Source: JAEUMD01 sp050246945 (lineage in GTDB: Bacteria; Pseudomonadota; Alphaproteobacteria; Rhizobiales; Hyphomicrobiaceae). Taken from it: 64,000 nt of DNA. The position numbers and the translations under genes were made by a program. The stretch spans positions 1 to 64,000 of the forward strand of contig JBFWVC010000006.1 of NCBI GenBank assembly GCA_050246945.1, written 5' to 3'. Of this stretch, positions 35,321 to 43,543 are shown in pieces; positions within the stretch are counted from its first letter, which is position 1; each line of letters begins with the position of its first letter. Below the pieces are notes generated by a model. That model saw only the letters and a program-made list of their open reading frames with translations, was not told the DNA's origin and ran no database searches.

Positions 35321-37159
35321 TCAAGCTGTTTCGGCCCCTTCGGCGGCCAGACTCTTGTGCTCGTCGTAGGGTTCGTTGAGCACCATCAGCAGCGGCGTCA
35401 ACCCCTCCTTGTCGACGACACGGAATATCTCGATGTCGCGCCGTGCGCCGTCACTCCATTTCGCGATGGTCAGCGCCCGTTCGGCCTTCGAGAATAGGCC
35501 GTGGTTGCGTAGCGGACGTGCTTCCTTGAAGGCCTTCGATTGGGCGTCGGAAACATCCAGCCCCTGTTTCTCAAGCCACTTGATGTGGTCCTTGCGGATC
35601 TCGGTCAGGTCAGTGTCGCTCAAGTATTTCTCTTCTGCCTTGAGCTGATCCAACTCGCCTTTCTGGAACGGCCACCACCACCTGCGGCGCCTTGGCCAGC
35701 GTACCAGATCGAGATCGTCGAACACGCCAGCCAGCTGGTTCATGGCGAGCGCACGCGCCGCCTCGTCCTCATTGTCCGGATCGCAGCTGTAAAGGTTGGG
35801 GATGATGAAGTAGGACGCCTTGTTGTGGTGGATGAAGTGGCGCCTGACCCATTCCAGGTTCTTCTCCGGGTCGCCTCCCGGAATGCGCGATATCGCTGTG
35901 TTCATCGCCTGGCGGATCTGGCGGATGACAGCGGCTGTCGGCAGGTGGCGCGCGGGCGGCGTTGCAGGAGGGTTCAAGGCTGTCAGCGCGAACAGACCCA
36001 GATCGATGCCCAATGTCGCGAGCAACGCGATCAGGTCGCGGCCGGTAATGGGCTCGCCGCCCGTCGTCCGGCCAGGCGAAGCTTTGCCGCCGCTCGCGAC
36101 ATACTCGACGAGGCTGCCGGCGTAAGCGCCGATGTTGGCCCACAGGTTCTTGATTGCATTGGCGACACCGGCGGGGCCTTCGGTGAAAACCGCGGCGCGC
36201 AACTTCAGCTCGGCAGGAGCGGCCGCCTGTTCAGCGGCCTGCCTCAGGCGTTGCGCCAGCGTCGGATCGTAACACGTAAAACCGGACTTTCCCGGCGCCG
36301 CATCCACAGCATCGGCCAACGCGCGCATCTCGGCGGCTGTCGACTGCCCCAGCTCGTTGGAGCGCGAGGCAATATTCCTTGCGCGAGAGCGAACCTGGCT
36401 GGCGCGTGTCTCGAACTCCCGCTGGCGAGCCTCGACGGTTTCGCCTGTCAGGCTTGCGGCCGACTGCTGGAGTAGCTGAATATCGGCCTGAACGGGTTCG
36501 AGCCAAGAACGCTGAATGCCATCGCGCAGCGAGGCGACGCCGTCGCGCACGGAGCGGCGCGCGTTGTAGAGTGGGCCGCGTCCCGCGCCCGACGAGACGC
36601 CGCAGCTGCCGCCGCTCGTTTCCTCGCGGCTCATCTGGCTTTCAGACCACGCGACCACGTTGTCGAGCTGCGACTTGACTGCGTCGAGGCGCGCTGCCAC
36701 GGCGTTGCCCGCATCGCGCGCGTCCTCCTGCAGTGCCGCAAGGCTCGTTCGCGTCGCCTCCTCTCCCGCGATCAGGCTCCACCAGAACCCATAACCGAAG
36801 CCGATCGACCAGAGTGCGAGGAACAGATAGAGCGGGAACGTTATCAGCCGCTCGCCGAGCGAGCGCTTGTAGCCGAACGTCTCGCGCAACGCGAGCCACA
36901 TCAGGAACGTGAGCGCGACGACGACGGCAATGACGAGGATCTCGTTGGAGACGGAGAGACCGCCGACGATCTCGCGTCCATGTGCGGCAGCGGGAGATGT
37001 GGAAACGCCGATGATGAAGTCGGCCATGCCGCTCCATGTTGCATAGCCCGAGATGACGAGCAACATCAGGGAGGCAATGCCTATGAGCGAATTGCGGCCG
37101 AACAGATAGTCGGCGATGCGCCCCCAAACCGAGATCCCGGTCGAGCCTTTGTCGGCCAT
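35321..37159 (-). CDS. Unrecognised 612-residue membrane protein
   Basis: I do not recognise a family. Visible features are three or four N-terminal transmembrane helices (residues about 25-50, 72-92 and 108-130), then a long region of coiled-coil character rich in Ala, Arg and Glu (about 135-290) with a SREETSGGSCGVSSGAG insert and a lone FTCYDP cysteine. A further hydrophobic helix DLIALLATLGIDLGLFALTAL (near 375) precedes a soluble, charged C-terminal domain with WWWPFQKGELDQLKAEEKYL. The start at 37159 has AGGGAG upstream. It lies between cbbR and an ABC exporter gene; no function can be assigned. Confidence 0.75.
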   Translation of the reverse strand: MADKGSTGISVWGRIADYLFGRNSLIGIASLMLLVISGYATWSGMADFIIGVSTSPAAAHGREIVGGLSVSNEILVIAVVVALTFLMWLALRETFGYKRSLGERLITFPLYLFLALWSIGFGYGFWWSLIAGEEATRTSLAALQEDARDAGNAVAARLDAVKSQLDNVVAWSESQMSREETSGGSCGVSSGAGRGPLYNARRSVRDGVASLRDGIQRSWLEPVQADIQLLQQSAASLTGETVEARQREFETRASQVRSRARNIASRSNELGQSTAAEMRALADAVDAAPGKSGFTCYDPTLAQRLRQAAEQAAAPAELKLRAAVFTEGPAGVANAIKNLWANIGAYAGSLVEYVASGGKASPGRTTGGEPITGRDLIALLATLGIDLGLFALTALNPPATPPARHLPTAAVIRQIRQAMNTAISRIPGGDPEKNLEWVRRHFIHHNKASYFIIPNLYSCDPDNEDEAARALAMNQLAGVFDDLDLVRWPRRRRWWWPFQKGELDQLKAEEKYLSDTDLTEIRKDHIKWLEKQGLDVSDAQSKAFKEARPLRNHGLFSKAERALTIAKWSDGARRDIEIFRVVDKEGLTPLLMVLNEPYDEHKSLAAEGAETA

Positions 37160-37479
37160 CACGCAAACTCCCTGGAGCAGGTTCGGTCCCGGTCAACGCA
37201 CAGCAGCACTTGCGGCCTGCTCTACCGTGCGCTTCGGAGAACCCATCGCACGCTTTAGCCGAACCACAATTTCGCTGAACCAAAGTCGGTCCATCTCGGT
37301 CGGTCAGGTGCCAGCGCCCGAGCGGCCAGCGCACGCCCCAACCTCAGCAGCACATAGCCGAAAGAGGTCGGCTTGTCGCGCCCGTCACATGAGGCGGCAG
37401 CATCATAGCGGGTCGGCGATGCGCGCGCGACACGCCGTCTGGCTCTGCAGCAGCCGGCTTCAACTCATGCACCATGAGA
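37160..37479. other. Gap between ABC exporter and membrane protein
   Basis: About 320 nt separate the ABC exporter from the 612-residue membrane protein, both on the minus strand. I see no credible gene, terminator or operator in it; the downstream gene probably has its own promoter here. Confidence 0.5.
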
Positions 37480-39306
37480 TTATTCGGCCGCCTCGCCACC
37501 GAACTGCAGATCGGCCAGGCGCGCGTAGAGGCCCGAGGCCTTGGCGAGGCTCCCGTGCGTGCCTTCCTCGACGATATGTCCCTCTTCCATAACGATGATG
37601 CGATCAGCCTTCTGGACTGTGGCAAGACGGTGCGCGATGACGAGCGTCGTGCGGCCTTGCATGACGCGCTCGAGCGCTTGCTGCACCAGGACCTCGTTTT
37701 CCGCGTCGAGCGCGCTCGTCGCCTCGTCAAGCAGCAGAATGGGCGCGTCCTTCAGGATCGCACGGGCGATGGCGATACGCTGACGCTGCCCGCCCGACAA
37801 CGTCACGCCCCGCTCGCCGAGCTTGGTCTGATAGCCCTGGGGCAGATCGCGAATGAAGGCGTCCGCCTGTGCCGCCCGTGCAGCCGCCTCAATCTCGGAC
37901 TGCGGCGCATCCTTCGAGCCATAGGCGATATTGGCCGCTATCGTATCGGCGAAAAGTGCGACGTCCTGCGGAACCAATGCTATGCGCTGGCGCAATTCAT
38001 CGAGATCGGCATCTCGCACATCGACGCCATCGACCTCTACGCGGCCCGACTGCGGATCGAAAAAGCGAAGCAGAAGTGCGAACAGCGTCGACTTGCCGGC
38101 ACCCGAAGGACCCACCACCGCCACCGTCTCGCCCGGACTTACACGCAGCGAGAAATGCTTCAGGGCGTGGGCATCGGGACGAGAGGGATAGGCGAACGAC
38201 ACGTCGGCAAGCCCGATCTCTCCCTTCGACGGCGTCGGCAGCGGTACGGGGTGCGCTGGCGAGCGGATCTCGGGCATTTCGGCCAGGAGTTCGGACAGAC
38301 GCTCGGCCGCGCCGGCGGCCTGGCTCATTTCGCCCCAGACCTCCGAAAGTTCCGCCATCGCGCCTGCCGCGAACAACGCGTAAAGGACAAATTGTCCAAG
38401 CCGGCCGCCCGTCATCTCCCCGGAGACGACAGAAGATGCACCGAACCAGAGCACCGCGGTAATCGACGCGACGACGAGGAAGATGGCCATGGCGGTCAAG
38501 CCCGCCCTCGCCTTGAGCCGACGACGCGCGCTCTGAAAGGAATCTTCCACCGCACTGCCGAAGCGCCTGGCCACCGCCTCCTCGTGCGTGAATGCCTGCA
38601 TGGTGCGCACGGCAACGATGTTCTCGCTTGCGTAGGCGGAAGCTTCGGCCAGGCTGTCCTGCGCCTCACGAGACAAACGGCGCACGACGCGGCCGTAGGC
38701 CATGAGCGGCAGCACGATTGCGGGAATGGCAATAAGCACCATCGTGGACAGTCTGGGGCTCGTCACGAACATCATGACGAGTGCACCGATGAGCATAATG
38801 GCGTTTCGCAACGCCTGACTTAGTGCGGTGCCGGCAGCGGCCTTGATCTGGGTGGCGTCTGCGGTGAGGCGGCTCATCACCTCGCCCGAATGGGTGCGTT
38901 CGAAGAAGGCCGGGCCGAGCTGCGTCAAATGCCGAAAGACGTCGGTGCGCAGATCGGCGACGACACGCTCGCCAAGCCAGTTGACGAAATAGAAGCGCGA
39001 GGCACTGGCGAGCGCAAGCACAGTGCCGATGACAATCAACATGCTGAAATACTGGTTGATCAGCACACCGTGATCCGGACCGAACCCAAAGTCGATCATG
39101 CGGCGCACCGCCATCGGCACCACAAGCATGGCTCCCGCCGAAACGACCAGCGCGAGGAGTGCTGCCGCCAGCATCGTGGGATGCTTCATGACGTAGGGCT
39201 TGATTGCCAGCAGCGGGCGCAGCGACCGGCGCTTGTCAGTCGTTTCGCCTTCGGTGCGGTTCTCGCCTGCCACTCGAGCGGTGTCGGTCTTGGAACGTGA
39301 TCTCAA
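37480..39306 (-). CDS. ABC exporter, MsbA-like
   Basis: A half-size ABC transporter of up to 608 residues with fused membrane and nucleotide-binding domains. Six hydrophobic segments occupy the first half. The ATPase has Walker A GPSGAGKST, signature TLSGGQRQR, Walker B ILLLDEATSALD and the switch His in VIAHRL. As a homodimer it would export a lipid or lipophilic compound across the inner membrane. The N-terminal SLRPLLAIKPYVMKHP and LVVPMAVRRMIDFGF match the alphaproteobacterial subgroup of unknown substrate. The longest frame begins at a TTG (39306). Confidence 0.9.
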   Translation of the reverse strand: MRSRSKTDTARVAGENRTEGETTDKRRSLRPLLAIKPYVMKHPTMLAAALLALVVSAGAMLVVPMAVRRMIDFGFGPDHGVLINQYFSMLIVIGTVLALASASRFYFVNWLGERVVADLRTDVFRHLTQLGPAFFERTHSGEVMSRLTADATQIKAAAGTALSQALRNAIMLIGALVMMFVTSPRLSTMVLIAIPAIVLPLMAYGRVVRRLSREAQDSLAEASAYASENIVAVRTMQAFTHEEAVARRFGSAVEDSFQSARRRLKARAGLTAMAIFLVVASITAVLWFGASSVVSGEMTGGRLGQFVLYALFAAGAMAELSEVWGEMSQAAGAAERLSELLAEMPEIRSPAHPVPLPTPSKGEIGLADVSFAYPSRPDAHALKHFSLRVSPGETVAVVGPSGAGKSTLFALLLRFFDPQSGRVEVDGVDVRDADLDELRQRIALVPQDVALFADTIAANIAYGSKDAPQSEIEAAARAAQADAFIRDLPQGYQTKLGERGVTLSGGQRQRIAIARAILKDAPILLLDEATSALDAENEVLVQQALERVMQGRTTLVIAHRLATVQKADRIIVMEEGHIVEEGTHGSLAKASGLYARLADLQFGGEAAE

Positions 39307-39717
39307 AATCGCAACTCTTGCCTTGGGCTATCGCCCGTTCTTGCTCCGGCTCCAAGCCCGACGGCGTAGTCCTGCGCAAAGCTTCGCACTCGAGGCTGCG
39401 GACAGCGCCGGCAGCACAGCAAGGTCCGCATGTTCAAGGTCCACGACGCGGGCGGGGCTGGCGCGAACATGCCCTACGAGCGCTGGCATCTCAAGGAATT
39501 ATGCCATTTCGTGCGTGCCGCCGCCCTCGTCGCGGCCACCGTGCGCCGGTCAGGCGGGCATCAGTGGGAGCAGTGCCGAAAAGCCGCCATGGGGGCGCTT
39601 GAAACCGCCAGGAAAAGGGACTATTAGGGGGCACATTCGATTTCCCGACAGATCCTGGGTCGCTGCCGCGGTGTTGCCGCCGGACCGGCCCCTGTTTTGC
39701 GGCGCGGAGCCAAAGCC
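39307..39717. other. Gap upstream of rpmE, with one weak small ORF
   Basis: This divergent region of 410 nt must hold the promoters of the ABC exporter and rpmE. A plus-strand ATG frame at 39430-39627 (65 codons, starting MFKVHDAGGAGANMPYERW, with AAGG upstream) could encode a small helical protein, but I do not recognise it and give it little weight. No clear operator or RNA gene was seen. Confidence 0.4.
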
Positions 39718-39942
39718 ATGAAGAAAGACGCAGATCTGCACCCGAACTATCACCAGATCAAGGTGGTGATGACGGACGGCACGGAGTTCATGACCTACTC
39801 GACTTACGGAAATGAAGGCGACAGCCTCCACCTCGACATCGATCCGTCCTCGCACCCGGCCTGGACCGGTGGCGACACCAAGCTGATGGACCGCGCGGGC
39901 CGCGTGTCGAAATTCAAGAAGAAGTTCGAAGGTCTATTCTAA
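39718..39942 (+). CDS. rpmE: 50S ribosomal protein L31
   Basis: A 74-residue L31. It starts MKKDADLHPNYHQIKVVMTD and contains GDSLHLDIDPSSHPAWTGG and the C-terminal GRVSKFKKKFEGL. The zinc-binding cysteines of type-A L31 are absent, which is usual in alphaproteobacteria. GGAG lies 8 nt before the ATG. A strong terminator follows at 39999. Confidence 0.96.
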   Translation: MKKDADLHPNYHQIKVVMTDGTEFMTYSTYGNEGDSLHLDIDPSSHPAWTGGDTKLMDRAGRVSKFKKKFEGLF

Positions 39943-39998
39943 GGGACTCTTGTCGGACCCTCAGCCCCGGTCCCGGGGCGTTGAATACTCGAATAGCG

Positions 39999-40026
39999 AA
40001 AGGCCCGGATTTTTCCGGGCCTTTTT
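39999..40026 (+). terminator. Rho-independent terminator after rpmE
   Basis: AAAGGCCCGGA (39999-40009) pairs perfectly with TCCGGGCCTTT (40014-40024) around a 4-nt TTTT loop, and the stem runs into TTTTTGTTT. It lies 57 nt after the rpmE stop codon. Confidence 0.93.
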
Positions 40027-40092
40027 GTTTGTTCAGCGGGTGCTCTTGGTCGCCGACTTAAGGCGTGTCGCGAATTTTCAGATCCGCGCCTT

Positions 40093-40106
40093 GGGGTCCG
40101 GACCCC
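40093..40106. repeat. GGGGTCCGGACCCC palindrome
   Basis: A perfect 14-bp palindrome in the gap between the rpmE terminator and the end of rcdA. Its 12-bp core is identical to that at 35224-35235. The role is unknown. Confidence 0.5.
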
Positions 40107-40126
40107 CGACGAGGGACAGCCTTGGC

Positions 40127-40681
40127 TCAGCCGGCGGCCTTGGCTCCGAACGCGCGGGCCAGGAGGCTCATCTGTTCGGCGACGGGATTGGCCACGAGCG
40201 GCACGACGTTGTTCTTTGCCTCCGGCACCTGCATTGCCTTGTCGAGCTGGACCACCCGGTCATGCAGCTTGAAGCTTTCCTCGATGAGGCGGCGCAGACC
40301 CTCCGGCAGCCCGGAGAAACCGTTGATGTGGGAGGGACGACCAATCGCCTTCAGTTTCAACCGCTGGCGCTTGCGCTTGGCCTCCTCGACAGTGATTTCG
40401 CCCTCCTTCAGGGCGCGGCGCACGAGCAACCAGGAAGCAAGGTCGAGAAGACGCGTCGTCAGCCGCATGCTTTCGGTTGCATAGAGAACGCTGGATGGGG
40501 GCTTGAGCAGCTTGGCTTCCCGCCGTCCTGGCCCATCGAGATAGGCTGCCGTCGTCTCGACCAGCAGCATACCTTCCTTGAAGACTTGATCGAATTGGGC
40601 AGATGCCTGGAACCGTTCGCCGAACGATACGGTGACACTATCCCCCGAAAGTCCTTCAGAAATACGCGACTCGTTGTTCAT
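40127..40681 (-). CDS. rcdA: RcdA-like DUF1465 protein
   Basis: A 184-residue protein of the DUF1465 family, to which Caulobacter RcdA belongs. RcdA is a three-helix-bundle adaptor that delivers CtrA and other substrates to ClpXP in the cell cycle. Visible segments are VSFGERFQASAQFDQVFKEG, ESMRLTTRLLDLASWLLVRR and LPEGLRRLIEESFKLHDRVV. The ATG at 40681 is preferred over a TTG at 40735. It lies downstream of a structured RNA and is convergent with rpmE. The family call is firm; the exact RcdA role is by homology. Confidence 0.85.
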   Translation of the reverse strand: MNNESRISEGLSGDSVTVSFGERFQASAQFDQVFKEGMLLVETTAAYLDGPGRREAKLLKPPSSVLYATESMRLTTRLLDLASWLLVRRALKEGEITVEEAKRKRQRLKLKAIGRPSHINGFSGLPEGLRRLIEESFKLHDRVVQLDKAMQVPEAKNNVVPLVANPVAEQMSLLARAFGAKAAG

Positions 40682-41108
40682 GTTACGCCGTGACACAAAC
40701 TGAAACCTATTGATTACCCTGTACACCGAAACCAACCTAGCTGGCCATAGTTAACAACACGGTCAATTCGGGTCGTTTCGTGACGCTCCATGCGTCTGGT
40801 TGTGGACAGACTCGCATTCATGCAATTCCGGCGCCGAGTTCGCGATCCAAGCGCAAAAAAAATGAGCCGCTCATGGGAGCGGCTCGGAAGTCAACAGGGA
40901 GGCGTCAAACAGAGTGGCATCGAACCACTCGAGATCCAGGACACTGGATAGCCTCAAGACTAGATCGTCTTGGTTAGGAAAGAGTGAACGCGTGCACCAA
41001 AAAAGAGCGCGCATCGAATATTCAAATCGACCGACATCAGGATTGGCGTGCTCGTATCACTCTTGCTGTGCCCTGCACGAGGGCCCGTGCTTGCGTCAGC
41101 CAAAAGGC
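40682..41108. other. rcdA upstream region
   Basis: This 427-nt gap holds the four-hairpin minus-strand RNA described at 40855-40975 and, between it and rcdA, about 170 nt that must contain the rcdA promoter unless rcdA is reached by read-through. No protein-coding frame here is convincing. Confidence 0.55.
40855..40975 (-). ncRNA. Candidate structured small RNA or leader with terminator
   Basis: Read on the minus strand, four hairpins follow one another: AAGAC/GTCTT (40971-40956), ATCCAG/CTGGAT with a 4-nt loop (40949-40934), GAGTGG/CCACTC with a 7-nt loop (40930-40912), then a 9-bp GAGCCGCTC/GAGCGGCTC stem (40885-40864) followed by A and eight Us (40862-40855). The last is a textbook terminator. 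Between the third hairpin and terminator is a single-stranded stretch with CCUCC, able to pair with ribosome binding sites. The nearest gene upstream on this strand, DUF1192, ends 130 nt earlier. It may be a free small RNA or an attenuated leader of rcdA. The 5' end is not mapped. Confidence 0.65.
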
Positions 41109-41300
41109 TCACGATTTGAACAGCGCACTCGCGGCGGCCTCGTGGGCACGCTTCTTGTGGAGTTCTACCTCGACACGTTCGATCTCGGCCTTGAGCGCCG
41201 CAATCCGGTGATCGAGTTCCGCGATCGAGTGACCGGCAAGGTCCTCTCCGATCGCGATCGCGACCGATTTCGACTTCGGCCTCAACTCGTCCCAATCCAT
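41109..41300 (-). CDS. DUF1192 small protein
   Basis: A 63-residue protein starting MDWDELRPKSK, with HSIAELDHRIAALKAEIERV forming a heptad-like coiled coil. This is the DUF1192 family, restricted to alphaproteobacteria and of unknown function. Its placement beside rcdA and a quinone oxidoreductase is a common arrangement in this group, as far as I recall. It is divergent from the oxidoreductase gene. Confidence 0.88.
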   Translation of the reverse strand: MDWDELRPKSKSVAIAIGEDLAGHSIAELDHRIAALKAEIERVEVELHKKRAHEAAASALFKS

Positions 41301-41582
41301 GTCAATCTCCCTTTGTCACGCAACGCCCCGAACGTCGGCGACGGTCTCGCCTCAAAACTGCGCATCGGCATGCGTGGCAGCTTTCCCGATCTGGTTCAAT
41401 CGTAGCTGCCGGGTTGGGGGCTGTCCCGCGCAGTCACGCCTTGGCAGAGTGGCCGGCTCGTCCTGCGGGCTTGTCTTTGGACGGCGATACGGGCACATGT
41501 GCGCGCAAGGGGCGCTCGCGAGAGCGTGTCGAAGCTGGCCACGCACGCCCAGTCAACCAATTTCATCCAAAGAGAGACCGCC

Positions 41583-42593
41583 ATGACCACGCTGCCCGAT
41601 ACCATGACTGCCATCGAGATCGACGGCAAGGGCGGGCCGGAGGTTCTGGTCCAGCGCCAGATCGAGGTTCCGCAGCCCGGCCCGGGCCAGGTGCTGATCA
41701 AGGTCCATGCCGCTGGCATCAACCGGCCAGACGTGCTGCAGCGAAAGGGCCTCTACCCGGCGCCGAAAGGACACTCGCCGATCCCGGGGCTGGAGGTCGC
41801 GGGAGAGATCGCAGCCACCGGCGAAGGTGCGCAGCGTTTCAAGGCCGGCGATAAAGTGATGGCGCTCGTCAACGGAGGTGGCTACGCGCAATATTGCATT
41901 GCAGAAGAGCCGGCCACGCTGCCCATTCCAATGGGTCTCTCGATGGTCGAAGCAGCGGCGGTGCCGGAGACGTTCTTCACGGTCTGGCACAACGTGTTCG
42001 AGCGCGCCGCGCTGAAACCGGGAGAGTGGTTCATGATTCATGGCGGCACGTCGGGAATCGGCGTCACCGCGATCCAACTTGCCAAGGCGTTCGGCGCGAA
42101 GGTGATCGCGACCGCAGGCTCGCCCGACAAATGCGCCGCCTGCATGGCTCTCGGGGCGGATCGCGCGGTCGACTACCGGACAGAGGACTTCGTCGAAGTT
42201 GTCAAGGACATCACGGCCAAGCGTGGTGTTGACGTAATCCTCGACATGGTCGGCGGTGACTACGTCGACCGCAACATCCGTTCGCTGGGCGACGACGGAC
42301 GTCTCGTCTACATCGCGTTCCTGAAGGGATCAAAGGTCGAAGTGGACCTGATGCGGGTTATGCTCAAGCGTCTTACGGTGACCGGGTCCACACTGCGGAT
42401 CCGGCCGACGGAGGTCAAGGGACGCATCGCGCGGGCGCTCGAGGAGAAAGTCTCACCGCTTCTGGCCGACGGGACGCTCAAGGTCGTCATGGATTCAACC
42501 TTCCCCCTAAGCGATGCCGGCAAGGCGCATGAGCGGCTCGATGCCGGCGCCCACATCGGCAAGATCGTGCTTATCGTCACACCGTCGGCCTGA
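41583..42593 (+). CDS. NAD(P)H-dependent quinone oxidoreductase (PIG3-like)
   Basis: A 336-residue medium-chain reductase without catalytic zinc. PSIGVTAIQLAK-like binding appears as GGTSGIGVTAIQLAKAFGAK, the NADPH site; GINRPDVLQRKGLYP is the N-terminal signature of the PIG3/TP53I3 group. Such enzymes reduce quinones one electron at a time. The ATG at 41583 was chosen over an upstream in-frame start because of homology. It is divergent from DUF1192. Confidence 0.9.
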   Translation: MTTLPDTMTAIEIDGKGGPEVLVQRQIEVPQPGPGQVLIKVHAAGINRPDVLQRKGLYPAPKGHSPIPGLEVAGEIAATGEGAQRFKAGDKVMALVNGGGYAQYCIAEEPATLPIPMGLSMVEAAAVPETFFTVWHNVFERAALKPGEWFMIHGGTSGIGVTAIQLAKAFGAKVIATAGSPDKCAACMALGADRAVDYRTEDFVEVVKDITAKRGVDVILDMVGGDYVDRNIRSLGDDGRLVYIAFLKGSKVEVDLMRVMLKRLTVTGSTLRIRPTEVKGRIARALEEKVSPLLADGTLKVVMDSTFPLSDAGKAHERLDAGAHIGKIVLIVTPSA

Positions 42594-42715
42594 TCGGGAC
42601 ACGCACTCCGGTCGGACCGTGGATTGTCATGTGAAGACCGGACGTTGCGCGGTCCCGATACGGTCGCATTTGTGCGGCAGCATGACGGGATGCAGGTGCT
42701 TTGAGTTGCTGGATC

Positions 42716-42764
42716 GAGCATGTTTTTGACGCTGAACCGCTGCACACTTCAGCTCAACATGCTC
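42716..42764. repeat. Dispersed palindrome, subtype B
   Basis: Outer arms GAGCATGTT (42716-42724) and AACATGCTC (42756-42764) are perfect complements. The core ACCGCTGCACACTTCA is close to the core of the 45-bp units at 20351-20511 and identical to those at 49791 and 49848. It lies directly upstream of the bactofilin-CSPG gene. Confidence 0.85.
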
Positions 42765-42785
42765 CCGTGTTCTTGAGCAGGCGGC

Positions 42786-43511
42786 GTGGCGGACGCCTCC
42801 CAATCCGACGCGGCGATGCCGCGTAACGAGAAGGAACGACGACCCGTGCTTGGCAACCAAGGACTGCTCCGCATCGCAGCCGATACCGAATTTGCAGCAG
42901 ACGTCCGTGGCTGCCGCCGCCTCGAAGTTCACGGTTTTGTCGAAGGCGACGTGATGGCCGACGACGTCGTCGTGTACGAGGGCGGACGCCTGTCGGGCCG
43001 GCTGCGCACCAACAGTCTGGAGGTCAAGGGAGCCATCGAGGGCGACGTGGTGGTCCGCAATCTCATCACGATCCGCAAGACCGGTGTCGTGACCGGCGAC
43101 GTGCGCTACGGTCGCATGATGCTCGAACCCGGCGGCGAACTTACCGCCAAGGTCAAGAACGTGCCGCCCGAACTCACCGGCGATTTTTCGATTTCGGTAC
43201 GGCGTGGACAGCACGTCATCGTCACCACGGATGACATCGACGCCATCGATCCCGACAACACTGCCGACGAGCTGACCTACACGGTTTCCAATTTCCGTGG
43301 CGGCCATATCGCGCTCGATGGAGCGCGCGACGCCGCTGTCACCACATTCACACAAGCCGATCTCAATCAGAACAGGGTGCTGTTCGTACATCGCGGCGGA
43401 CCTGAGCGGACGTGCCGGTTCGACGTCGTCGTGCACGACGCGGAAGGCGCTTCGTCGGGCAGACCGCGCACGGTAGACGTCACTGTCATCGATTCGGCGG
43501 CGGCTGCCTGA
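42786..43511 (+). CDS. Bactofilin fused to a CSPG/cadherin-like domain
   Basis: A 241-residue protein with two parts. Residues about 20-125 form a bactofilin-type right-handed beta-helix with repeats such as LEVHGFVEGDVMADDVVVYE and LEVKGAIEGDVVVRNLITI. Residues about 130-237 resemble one CSPG (NG2) repeat: ITTDDIDAIDPDN-like start, then TFTQADLNQNRVLFVHRGG and FDVVVHDAEGASSG. Bactofilins polymerise as cytoskeletal filaments, whereas CSPG repeats are usually found outside the cell. No signal peptide or transmembrane helix is visible. The start is GTG at 42786, with an ATG at 42816 as alternative. Confidence 0.75.
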   Translation: MADASQSDAAMPRNEKERRPVLGNQGLLRIAADTEFAADVRGCRRLEVHGFVEGDVMADDVVVYEGGRLSGRLRTNSLEVKGAIEGDVVVRNLITIRKTGVVTGDVRYGRMMLEPGGELTAKVKNVPPELTGDFSISVRRGQHVIVTTDDIDAIDPDNTADELTYTVSNFRGGHIALDGARDAAVTTFTQADLNQNRVLFVHRGGPERTCRFDVVVHDAEGASSGRPRTVDVTVIDSAAAA

Positions 43512-43543
43512 AAACGCGGTATTTTAGGCTTGCCATATCCTCG

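Noticed and set aside
39430..39627. 65-codon plus-strand ORF upstream of rpmE
   Set aside because: It has an AAGG before the ATG but no recognisable sequence; left as a remark on the gap rather than a gene.
40912..40930. tRNA T-arm (GGTTCGATGCC on the minus strand)
   Set aside because: The stem is 6 bp with a 7-nt loop, but no acceptor stem, D-arm or anticodon arm can be placed around it. It is one of the four hairpins of the candidate small RNA.
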